5,665 nt of DNA from Chloroflexota bacterium (GCA_021789355.1 JAJYJR010000414.1:1-5665), one strand, 5' to 3'. Shown: positions 1 through 5,482, numbered from the stretch's first letter. A program made the numbers and translations. The notes: generated from the letters alone by a model not told the origin.

Positions 1-366
1 CTCGATGCCCTGCGCGCCATCGCCGAGCCGTCACGCGCACGAGTCATTGCCCTGCTCGGCCACGGTGAGCACTGCGTGTGCGATGTCGGGGCGGCGCTCG
101 GTGTGAGCACCGCGCTGGTCTCGCACCACCTGCGCGTCCTGCGCGCGAGCGGCCTCCTCCGCGAGCGCCACGCTGGCCGCTGGGTCTACTACTCGCTGGC
201 CCTCGAGCGGGTCGCGCAGCTGCGCCGTGCGCTCGATCAGCTGCTCACCCCGACGGATGCGGCCGCGACGACCTGCCTGTGCACGGACTGCGGCACTTCG
301 CTGCCCGTGGGGCCGGCAGGCCGGCGCGAGTCGCCCGGCCTGCGGCGCCTCGAGGTCGCGCCGTGA
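1..366 (+). CDS. arsR: ArsR-family arsenic-responsive repressor (5' end outside window)
   Basis: Metal-sensing winged-helix repressor of the SmtB/ArsR family. The frame is open from base 1, so the N-terminus lies upstream; 121 codons are visible. Visible residues 3-19 match the first helices of the family (ALRAIAEPSRARVIALL). Residues 23-28 (EHCVCD) are the As(III)-binding Cys-Val-Cys of classical ArsR, with C25 and C27; the third, dispensable Cys is Gly30 here. Residues 35-53 form the recognition helix-turn-helix (VSTALVSHHLRVL and on), followed by the wing ending in GRWVYYSL. A second cysteine group, C92-x-C94-x-x-C97, sits in the C-terminal tail, which classical ArsR lacks, and may be an extra metal site. 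Its stop codon overlaps the next start by 4 bases (GTGA). It presumably autoregulates block 1, but its promoter is outside the window. Family assignment is secure; the inducer is inferred from motif and context. Confidence 0.93.
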   Translation, partial: LDALRAIAEPSRARVIALLGHGEHCVCDVGAALGVSTALVSHHLRVLRASGLLRERHAGRWVYYSLALERVAQLRRALDQLLTPTDAAATTCLCTDCGTSLPVGPAGRRESPGLRRLEVAP

Positions 367-731
367 CCTGCTCGGTGCTCATCGTTGGGTTGCCGCCGGC
401 GGCCGGTTGCGCGTCGGGCAAGACCTGGCGGGCCGCGGCCGCCTTCGTCCACCAGCGGCTCGAGCAGCGGTTCGGCGATCGGGTCGCGTTCGAGTACGCC
501 GAGCTGTTCAGCCCGGACATGGCCCTCCATCCCGACGTCGAAGCCGACATCGCGGCCGGTCTCGCGGATCTGCCGATCGTCGTGATCGACGGCGTGCGCC
601 GGTTCTCCGGCGGCAAGCTCAACGTCAGCGCGATCGAACGCGCGGTTGCCGAGGCCCTCGGGCCCGCGTCGGCGGGCCGCATCACATCCCCGGCGATCTT
701 CACCTCCGCCACGGAAGGACGCGTCTCATGA
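363..731 (+). CDS. Small thioredoxin-fold protein of the ars operon, function unknown
   Basis: 122 residues, GTG start chosen because GAGGT (352-356) lies 6 bases upstream and the start overlaps the arsR stop as GTGA. The pattern looks like a thioredoxin fold: a first strand (SVLIVGL, 4-10), a Cys-containing turn followed by a helix (C16-A-S18-G-K-T-W, to about 36), a strand around 41-46, then LPIVVIDG (70-77), where P71 sits at the usual cis-proline position before a strand, and a final helix (89-99). There is no CxxC: the active-site region has only C16, with another Cys at position 3. The overall look resembles the YuzD/DUF1462-type thioredoxin-like proteins, but this is from memory of the pattern and not a database match. 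No signal peptide or membrane segment is seen, so it is probably cytosolic. It sits between arsR and arsD with 4-base overlaps on both sides, so it is likely made in step with ArsD. It could be a thiol or metal carrier; the function is not established. Confidence 0.75.
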   Translation: MTCSVLIVGLPPAAGCASGKTWRAAAAFVHQRLEQRFGDRVAFEYAELFSPDMALHPDVEADIAAGLADLPIVVIDGVRRFSGGKLNVSAIERAVAEALGPASAGRITSPAIFTSATEGRVS

Positions 732-1060
732 CTGACCTGGCAACGCCGACGAGCTCTCTCGACGTCGAGATCTTCGACCCACCCATGTGCTGCCCGACCG
801 GCCTCTGCGGCCCGGTCCTGGACACCACCCTGGTGGACCTGTCGGAGGCGCTGCTCTCACTCCAGTCCGACGGGCTCTCCGTGGCGCGGCACATGATGAC
901 GTCCGAGCCCCAGGCCTTCATGCGCAACCGGGTCGTCTACGACCTCATTCGCCAGCGCCAGCTCGACGTCCTGCCCATCACGGTCGTGCGGGGCCAGGTG
1001 GTCAAGACGGCCGGGTATCCGAGCCTCGACGAGCTGCGCTCGGCGCTCGGCGTGAGCTGA
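728..1060 (+). CDS. arsD: ArsD arsenic metallochaperone
   Basis: ArsD binds As(III) in the cytosol and hands it to the ArsA ATPase, raising ArsA's affinity for the metalloid. The product is 110 residues with a thioredoxin-like fold. Residues 13-29 (VEIFDPPMCCPTGLCGP) carry the hallmark vicinal cysteines C21, C22 and C27, equivalent to Cys12, Cys13 and Cys18 of the R773 plasmid protein. The later LPITVVRGQVVKTAGYP and SLDEL segments are also typical. The N-terminus is about nine residues longer than in R773 ArsD, and the two C-terminal Cys-Cys pairs of that protein are absent; they are not needed for chaperone activity. Start: ATG at 728 overlaps the previous stop (ATGA) and has GGAAGGA (713-719) 8 bases upstream. 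It is followed after 83 bases by arsA, its expected partner. Identification is very secure. Confidence 0.96.
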   Translation: MTDLATPTSSLDVEIFDPPMCCPTGLCGPVLDTTLVDLSEALLSLQSDGLSVARHMMTSEPQAFMRNRVVYDLIRQRQLDVLPITVVRGQVVKTAGYPSLDELRSALGVS

Positions 1061-1143
1061 ACGAGCCGGACACCCGTGTGGGCCGCCGGCATGCGAACCC
1101 AATCCCCGGACGCGTCCCGCGACCCGAAAGGACCTCCTCTGCG

Positions 1144-3498
1144 ATGACCGGCTTCCTCTTCTTCTCGGGCAAGGGCGGCGTGGGCAAGACCACCATGGCG
1201 TGCACCACGGCCGTTGCCGAGGCCGACGCGGGGCGGCGCACGCTGATCGTCACCACCGACCCCGCCTCGAACCTGGCCGACGTGTTCGAGCAGCCGATCG
1301 GTCACCAGGTGACCGCGATCCGCGGCGTCCCCAACCTGTGGGCCATGGAGATCGACCCCGACCGGGCCACGGCCGAGTACACGGATCGGACGCTGGCGCC
1401 GATCCGTGCGATCTTCCCGCCGGAGATCGTCCACGTCATGGAGGAGCAGCTGGCCTCGCCCTGCACCGCCGAGGTGGCCGCCTTCGACCGCTTCGCCGAC
1501 TTCCTCGACCCGATCGCCCTGCTCGATCCAGGATCGGAGAAGGCGTTCGACCTGGTGATCTTCGACACTGCGCCCACCGGCCACACGGTGCGCCTGCTGG
1601 AGCTCCCCGAGGCCTGGACGAAGAGCATTTCGGAGGCGGAGGCCGGCAGCGGCCAGACCTGCATCGGCCCGGCCGCGGCGATCGGCGAGGCGAAGGCGAA
1701 GTACGAACGCGCGCTCAACGCGCTGCGCGACCCGGGCCAGACGCGCTTCGTCTTCGTGCTCCAGCCCGAGGCGACCGCGATCCGCGAGACCGCCCGCTCG
1801 AGCGCGGAGCTCGGACGGCTCGGGATCGCGACGACCGAACTGATCGTCAACGGGATCCTGCCGGCCGAGGAGGGGAGCAACGCGTTCTTCGCGGCGCGGA
1901 TCGCCATGCAGCGGCGGTACCTCGCCGAGATCGCGAGCCAGCTGCCGATGCCTACCCGGCACGTGCCGCTGCTCGACGGCGAGGTCCGCGGGATCGACCG
2001 TCTGCGCGCCGTTGCACCGCTCCTGCGCGACGAACGCGTCCCGCGTCCGGTCTTCGGGCACGAGGCATCCCAGCCCGCCGGCACGGCGACCCGCCTGCCC
2101 GACGAGGACGCCGCCACGGCGCGCCTCCTGCCGGATGGCCACCCGCGCACCATCTTCTTCGCCGGCAAGGGCGGCGTCGGCAAGACCGCCGTGTCGTGCA
2201 CGACCGCAGTCTGGCTGGCGGCACGCGGCTACCGCACCCTGCTCGTGACCACCGATCCCGCCGCCCACATCGGCGACGTCCTCGGGGTCGCCGTCGACTC
2301 CGAACCGGGGCCGGTCGAGGGGGTGCCGGGCCTGTGGGCCGCGCGGGTCGGTCCCAAGGCCGCCGCCGCGGCGTACACGGAACGGATCATCGGCGATGCC
2401 ATCGCACAAGGGCGCGGCGCCGACGCCATCGCCGCCATGCGGGAGGAGCTCGACTCGCCCTGCACCGAGGAGATCGCGGCGTTCGACCGGTTCATCGACC
2501 TCGCCAGCCGCGACACGTACGACGTCACGGTCATCGACACCGCACCCACCGGGCACACGCTGCGTCTGCTGGAGCTGCCCATCGACTGGAGCCGCCAGCT
2601 CGACGTGAAGGTGTTCGCCTCGGTGAACACCGCGGCGGCCGACGATGTCGCCAGGGCCCGCTTCGGGCGCGTGATCGACATGATGCGCGACCCGTCGCAG
2701 AGCACCTTCGCCTTCGTGATGTACCCGGAGTCCACCCCGATCGTCGAGGCGGCGCGGGCGATCGACGAGCTGGCCACCGTGGGCATCCCGCTGGGCCTGG
2801 TGGTGGCCAACATGGTGCTGCCGGCGGATGCGTGCACGACCCCCTACTCGCAGTCACGGCGGCGCATGCAGCAGCGCTACCTCGCCGACATCGACCGTCG
2901 GTTCGATGCGCCTGTACTCGAGGTCCCGCTGGTGGACGGGGAAGTGGCGGGCCTCGATCGGCTCAACGACATGGGCGAGCGGTTGTTCGCCGCGACCGCA
3001 GCCGCCCGAATTCGACTGCAGTCGCCTGAAGCGCACGAGGAGCACAGCATGACCGCGACGCAGGGCGTCATCAACCAGTCCGGCGGACTTCCGGACCACG
3101 TCACCATCGAGCCGGCCGGCGTCGGGGACCTGGAACTCCGGGCACTCACCGCCGCGGACGCGCTCGGGCTTGCCCTCCATGAGAGCGCGGAGTACGCCGC
3201 GCTGGTCCGGGCCGACCGGGAACTGGCGGCGGACGAGGACGCCCAGGCGGCCATCGCCGCCTTCGAGCGCCGCCAGGAGGAGCTTCGGGTGGAGCTCACG
3301 TTTCGCACGCTGACCGCCGAGCACCAGGACGAGCTCGAGCGCCTGCAGGCGACGATGCTCGAGGTGCCTGCTGTCGCGGCGTACGTGAGCGCCCAGGCGG
3401 CGCTCGCGGACGTGTCCCGCCAGATGGCTGCCATCGTGAGCGGCGAGATCCGCATCGACTTCGCCGCCAATTGCGGCAGCGGCAGCTGCTGCGGCTGA
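1144..3498 (+). CDS. arsA: ArsA arsenite-activated ATPase fused in frame to a C-terminal YlbF-like Cys-tailed domain
   Basis: ArsA is the cytosolic ATPase that energises arsenite efflux. The frame encodes 784 residues. Half A1 (about 1-315) has the P-loop GKGGVGKT at 9-16 and the signature DTAPTGHT at 141-148; half A2 (about 338-622) has the same P-loop at 341-348 and signature at 465-472. C107, C173 and C440 sit where As-binding Cys113, Cys172 and Cys422 lie in R773 ArsA, so both catalytic halves look intact. Classical ArsA is about 580-600 residues. Here the frame continues through a short linker (623-635) into a helical domain (636-784) resembling the Com_YlbF family and ending in C777-G-S-G-S-C782-C783-G. 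An internal ATG with a good ribosome-binding site at the junction means the tail may also, or only, be made separately. Start: ATG 1144 places the P-loop at the N-terminus as usual, with AAAGGA (1127-1132) 11 bases upstream. The gene follows arsD and needs a membrane partner not certain from this window. Confidence 0.95.
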   Translation: MTGFLFFSGKGGVGKTTMACTTAVAEADAGRRTLIVTTDPASNLADVFEQPIGHQVTAIRGVPNLWAMEIDPDRATAEYTDRTLAPIRAIFPPEIVHVMEEQLASPCTAEVAAFDRFADFLDPIALLDPGSEKAFDLVIFDTAPTGHTVRLLELPEAWTKSISEAEAGSGQTCIGPAAAIGEAKAKYERALNALRDPGQTRFVFVLQPEATAIRETARSSAELGRLGIATTELIVNGILPAEEGSNAFFAARIAMQRRYLAEIASQLPMPTRHVPLLDGEVRGIDRLRAVAPLLRDERVPRPVFGHEASQPAGTATRLPDEDAATARLLPDGHPRTIFFAGKGGVGKTAVSCTTAVWLAARGYRTLLVTTDPAAHIGDVLGVAVDSEPGPVEGVPGLWAARVGPKAAAAAYTERIIGDAIAQGRGADAIAAMREELDSPCTEEIAAFDRFIDLASRDTYDVTVIDTAPTGHTLRLLELPIDWSRQLDVKVFASVNTAAADDVARARFGRVIDMMRDPSQSTFAFVMYPESTPIVEAARAIDELATVGIPLGLVVANMVLPADACTTPYSQSRRRMQQRYLADIDRRFDAPVLEVPLVDGEVAGLDRLNDMGERLFAATAAARIRLQSPEAHEEHSMTATQGVINQSGGLPDHVTIEPAGVGDLELRALTAADALGLALHESAEYAALVRADRELAADEDAQAAIAAFERRQEELRVELTFRTLTAEHQDELERLQATMLEVPAVAAYVSAQAALADVSRQMAAIVSGEIRIDFAANCGSGSCCG
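3037..3042 (+). promoter_or_regulatory. Internal ribosome-binding site at the ArsA/YlbF junction
   Basis: GAGGAG lies 6 bases before an ATG at 3049 that is in frame with arsA. Spacing and sequence are as good as or better than those of the other genes in the window, although the site is inside an open coding frame. It marks the probable start of a separately translated YlbF-like protein. In a GC-rich coding region the codons for Glu-Glu (GAG GAG) can form such a site by chance, so it is not proof. Confidence 0.55.
3049..3498 (+). CDS. YlbF/YmcA-like helical protein with Cys-rich tail (alternative internal start within the arsA frame)
   Basis: Starting at ATG 3049 this would be a free 149-residue protein in the same frame as arsA. 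About 33 residues of low-structure N-terminus precede a helical domain (residues 34-135 of this product): TAADALGLALHES, then a charged helix with AQAAIAAFERRQEEL, then a helix ending VPAVAAYVSAQAALADVSRQM. This matches the pattern of Com_YlbF family proteins, with the conserved Pro and the Tyr/Phe-x-x-(S)-Q segment. The tail CGSGSCCG holds three cysteines and could bind a metal, As(III) or an Fe-S cluster. It lines up along its length with the next gene's product, including the SGSC ending, so the two are paralogues. No stop separates it from arsA. Whether the cell makes the fusion, the free protein or both cannot be decided from sequence. YlbF-family proteins in Bacillus (RicA, RicF) act with RicT in RNA maturation; a role in arsenic handling is inference. 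Confidence 0.5.
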   Translation: MTATQGVINQSGGLPDHVTIEPAGVGDLELRALTAADALGLALHESAEYAALVRADRELAADEDAQAAIAAFERRQEELRVELTFRTLTAEHQDELERLQATMLEVPAVAAYVSAQAALADVSRQMAAIVSGEIRIDFAANCGSGSCCG

Positions 3499-3512
3499 CA
3501 AGGAACCCCACC

Positions 3513-3881
3513 ATGCTCGATCCAACGCTGGAAGCCGCCGCTTCCGAACTCGGTCACACCCTCGCCCGCGTCCCCGCCCTCGCCGCATTCCGTTCCGCGG
3601 AGGCCGCCCTGGCCCGCGACGCCAACGCGCAGCTGATCCTGGACCATCTCCGCGATCAGCAGGAGACGCTGAGCCGACTCCAGCGAACCGGCCTGGCGCC
3701 CAGCCAGGAGCAGATCGACGCGCTCCGCGTGAGTCAGGCCGCCGTGCGCGCCGATCCGACGATCATGGAGTACCTGCGCGCGACGAACGAGGCACGCGCG
3801 TTCCTGCCCGGCGTCGCGCTGCGCATCGGCGGCACGCTCGGGCTGGATTTCGGGCGGCTCGTGTCGTCCGGCAGCTGCTGA
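3513..3881 (+). CDS. YlbF/YmcA-like small helical protein with terminal Cys
   Basis: 122 residues, almost entirely predicted helix, with no signal or membrane segment. It resembles the Com_YlbF family (YlbF/YmcA, also RicF/RicA): LGHTLARVPALAAFRSAEAA in helix 1, then AQLILDHLRDQQETLSRLQ, then a helix with DPTIMEYLRATNEARAFL. Its only cysteine is the last residue, in the ending SSGSC, echoing the CGSGSCCG tail of the preceding YlbF-like domain; the two align collinearly. Bacillus RicA and RicF form a complex with RicT that carries Fe-S clusters, so a hetero-oligomer with the upstream paralogue is plausible but unproven. Start: ATG 3513 has AAGGAA (3500-3505) 7 bases upstream and lies 14 bases after the preceding stop, so it belongs to the same transcript. 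It is the last gene of block 1 before a promoter-containing gap. The family call is by pattern, and the biological role here is unknown. Confidence 0.78.
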   Translation: MLDPTLEAAASELGHTLARVPALAAFRSAEAALARDANAQLILDHLRDQQETLSRLQRTGLAPSQEQIDALRVSQAAVRADPTIMEYLRATNEARAFLPGVALRIGGTLGLDFGRLVSSGSC

Positions 3882-3899
3882 CGGGGCCCGAAACCTGCC

Positions 3900-3925
3900 G
3901 GGCGGCCCACGTCTGGGGGCCGTCT
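3900..3925 (+). terminator. Weak hairpin after the first gene block
   Basis: CGGCCC (3903-3908) pairs with GGGCCG (3917-3922) around an 8-base loop, and the stem extends outward by G-T, G-C and G-T pairs. It begins 19 bases after the last stop of block 1 and before the promoter of block 2, the right place for a terminator. No T-run follows, so it is not a standard intrinsic terminator; it may attenuate transcription or be chance in GC-rich DNA. Confidence 0.3.
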
Positions 3926-3949
3926 GCGCCTGTGGCACTACATCGCCGC

Positions 3950-3978
3950 TTGACACACTTCCTGCTGAGGTGTTGAGT
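3950..3978 (+). promoter_or_regulatory. Putative sigma-70-type promoter for arsR2-permease
   Basis: A perfect TTGACA (3950-3955) is followed after 17 bases by TTGAGT (3973-3978), a poor -10 that matches TATAAT at three of six positions. The site sits 50 bases before the second arsR start, in the only intergenic gap over 100 bases, and the local sequence is less GC-rich than its surroundings. The -35 is convincing and the -10 less so. Confidence 0.5.
3956..3972 (+). promoter_or_regulatory. Candidate ArsR operator (imperfect inverted repeat)
   Basis: CACTTC (3956-3961) and GAGGTG (3967-3972) form an inverted repeat with a 5-base spacer, matching at five of six positions. It lies exactly between the proposed -35 and -10, where ArsR-family dimers typically bind and block polymerase. 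Release on As(III) binding would switch on arsR2, the permease and the thioredoxin-like gene. No second copy was found in the window, so support is positional. Confidence 0.35.
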
Positions 3979-4027
3979 TCCCCGATCCGTTTCATCCCAC
4001 GCTGGCCGTTTCACGCGGAGGACCGCC

Positions 4028-4366
4028 ATGCCCGTTGAGCTTCCCGTACTGCCGGACCTGCGCATGGAGCTGCCCGCACCCGACGTGGACGCGCCCCTGG
4101 CCGCCGCCGCGCTGCTCGCCGACCGGACCCGCGCCGGGATCCTCGCGATCCTGCGGGATGGACCGTACTGCGTGTGCGAGATGGCCGCGGCGCTCGACGA
4201 GCGCCAGAACAACGTGAGCAACCACCTCGCCCGCCTGCGCGAGGCGGGGCTGGTGCGGGCCAGCCGGCAGGGTGCCGACACCCGCCGCGTCTACTACGAG
4301 CGCGACGAGGCGGCTTGCGCGGCCGCGCAGGCCGCGCTGCGCACACTCCTGGAGGTTCCCGCGTGA
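4028..4366 (+). CDS. arsR: Second ArsR-family metalloid-responsive repressor
   Basis: 112 residues. An N-terminal extension rich in Pro and Leu (1-23) precedes the family's first helix (LAAAALLADRTRAGILAIL, 24-42). Y47-C48-V-C50-E51 is the Cys-Val-Cys sensor site on the helix leading to the DNA-binding helix-turn-helix (about 53-76, with NNVSNHLARLREAGLV); the third classical Cys is Ala53. The wing ends RRVYYE (86-91). A lone C97 lies in the last helix. It differs clearly from the first ArsR in the recognition helix (ERQNNVSNHL against VSTALVSHHL), so the two probably read different operators, and it lacks the C-terminal Cys cluster. Start: ATG 4028 has GGAGG (4017-4021) 6 bases upstream; a later ATG at 4064 has no comparable site. 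Its stop overlaps the permease start by 4 bases, so the pair is translationally coupled and probably autoregulated from the promoter just upstream. Confidence 0.93.
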   Translation: MPVELPVLPDLRMELPAPDVDAPLAAAALLADRTRAGILAILRDGPYCVCEMAAALDERQNNVSNHLARLREAGLVRASRQGADTRRVYYERDEAACAAAQAALRTLLEVPA

Positions 4367-5409
4367 CCACGCTCTCGCTCACCCGCGGCCGGCGGCCCTC
4401 GCTGCCGGTGATCGTCACCGTGGGCGTGGTCGCCTGGCTCATCGCCTGGTTCGCGGAGTCGCCGCTCGCCGACTGGGTGAGCTACGAGCTGCTGGGCCTG
4501 ATCCGCGGGAGCCACCTGGGGGACGCGGTCGACTTCTTCCTGGCCGACGTGCCGAAGGTGCTGCTGCTTCTGCTCGGCATCGTGACCGTGGTCACCCTGA
4601 TCCGCAGCTACTTTCCCCCCGAGCGGGTGCGCGCCGCACTGGCCGGCCGCGGCACGCTCGCCGGAAGCGTGGCATCCGCGGCCTTCGGGATCGTGACCCC
4701 CTTCTGCTCGTGCTCGGCCGTGCCGCTCTTCATCGGGTTCGTGGAGGCCGGAATCCCGCTGGGCGTGACGTTCGCGTTCCTGATCAGCTCACCGATGGTC
4801 AACGAGGTCGCCCTGGTCCTGCTGTGGGGGCTCTTCGGACCCGAGATCGCGCTGGTGTACGTGGCCGCCGGGCTGACCGTCGCGATCGTCGGCGGGCTCA
4901 TCATCGGCGCACTGCACCTGGAGCGCTACGTTGAGCCGTACGTCTGGGAGCTGCAGGGGACGGGCGGGCAGATGGCCGAGGTGAAGGTGACTTGGGCCGA
5001 CCGCATCACCGACGCCTGGCGCTACACCGTGGACCTCGTGCGTCGGATCACGCCCTACCTCCTCATCGGCATCGGCATCGGCGCGCTCATCCACGGCTAC
5101 GCCCCGACCGAGCTCGTGGCCGCCATCGGCGGACGCTCGAACCCGTTCGCGGTCCCCATCGTGGTGCTCATCGCGATCCCGCTCTACTCGAACGCGGCCG
5201 GCACCATCCCGATCGTGCAGGCGCTCCTCGGCAAGGGCATGCCGCTCGGCACCACGCTGGCCTTCATGATGGCGATCACCGCGATCAGCCTGCCCGAGTT
5301 CATCATCCTGCGGCGGGTCATCAAGCCGCAGCTCATCGCGGTCTTCGCCACCGTGGTGACGATCGGGATCCTCTGCATCGGCTACCTGTTCAACGCGATC
5401 ATCGCCTGA
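4363..5409 (+). CDS. DUF318/ArsP-family permease, putative arsenical exporter
   Basis: 348-residue inner-membrane protein of the permease family (PF03773) that includes ArsP. About eight or nine hydrophobic segments are visible, roughly at 14-30, 63-80, 100-127, 131-158, 161-184, 229-246, 261-289, 295-316 and 323-347. A polar loop at 185-228 divides two halves. The halves are related: TPFCSCSAVPLF (112-123) followed by GIPLGVTFAF aligns with IPLYSNAAGTIPI (272-284) followed by GMPLGTTLAF, so the fold is an internal repeat. The C115-S-C117 pair occurs only in the first half and is the likely metalloid-binding site. Characterised ArsP proteins export trivalent organoarsenicals; other members of the family are uncharacterised, so the substrate (As(III), methylated or organic arsenic) is uncertain. 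GTG 4363 is chosen because GGAGGT (4351-4356) sits 6 bases upstream and it overlaps the arsR2 stop (GTGA). It could also be the membrane partner of ArsA here, which is inference. Confidence 0.9.
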   Translation: MTTLSLTRGRRPSLPVIVTVGVVAWLIAWFAESPLADWVSYELLGLIRGSHLGDAVDFFLADVPKVLLLLLGIVTVVTLIRSYFPPERVRAALAGRGTLAGSVASAAFGIVTPFCSCSAVPLFIGFVEAGIPLGVTFAFLISSPMVNEVALVLLWGLFGPEIALVYVAAGLTVAIVGGLIIGALHLERYVEPYVWELQGTGGQMAEVKVTWADRITDAWRYTVDLVRRITPYLLIGIGIGALIHGYAPTELVAAIGGRSNPFAVPIVVLIAIPLYSNAAGTIPIVQALLGKGMPLGTTLAFMMAITAISLPEFIILRRVIKPQLIAVFATVVTIGILCIGYLFNAIIA

Positions 5410-5482
5410 GCCGGCCCGGGCGAACCACCGACCCGAGCGAACGACTGGTCCATCCGAGGCGAACGAGAAGGAGCCACACCGC

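Noticed and set aside
76..366. Starting the first arsR at the GTG at 76
   Set aside because: The frame is open to base 1 and the residues before 76 match the first helices of the ArsR fold and include the Cys25 sensor residue, so the gene is simply cut by the window edge.
787..1143. Upstream extension of the arsA frame to an ATG at 787
   Set aside because: It would overlap almost all of arsD and add an Arg/Pro-rich stretch. ArsA proteins begin just before the P-loop, as with the ATG at 1144, which also has a ribosome-binding site.
2029..2044. Another ACGCGTCCCGCG copy resembling the arsD-arsA intergenic palindrome
   Set aside because: It lies inside conserved arsA coding sequence and lacks the left half of the palindrome; best explained by composition.
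937..2556. Long antisense open frame of 539 codons opposite arsD/arsA
   Set aside because: It mirrors the high-GC third positions of the real genes on the other strand. The product is Gly/Arg/Asp-rich with no recognisable domain, and it covers strongly conserved arsA.
1200..3029. 609-codon + strand frame inside arsA
   Set aside because: Arg/Pro/Gly-rich out-of-frame shadow. The ArsA P-loops and signatures are all in the other frame.
3471..3512. Upstream start at 3471 for the second YlbF-like gene
   Set aside because: It would overlap the preceding coding end and has no ribosome-binding site. ATG 3513 has AAGGAA at proper spacing.
3882..4027. Strong intrinsic terminator or riboswitch in the main intergenic gap
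   Set aside because: Only a short GC stem without a T-run is present, and no known riboswitch pattern was recognised; it is kept only as a low-confidence hairpin.
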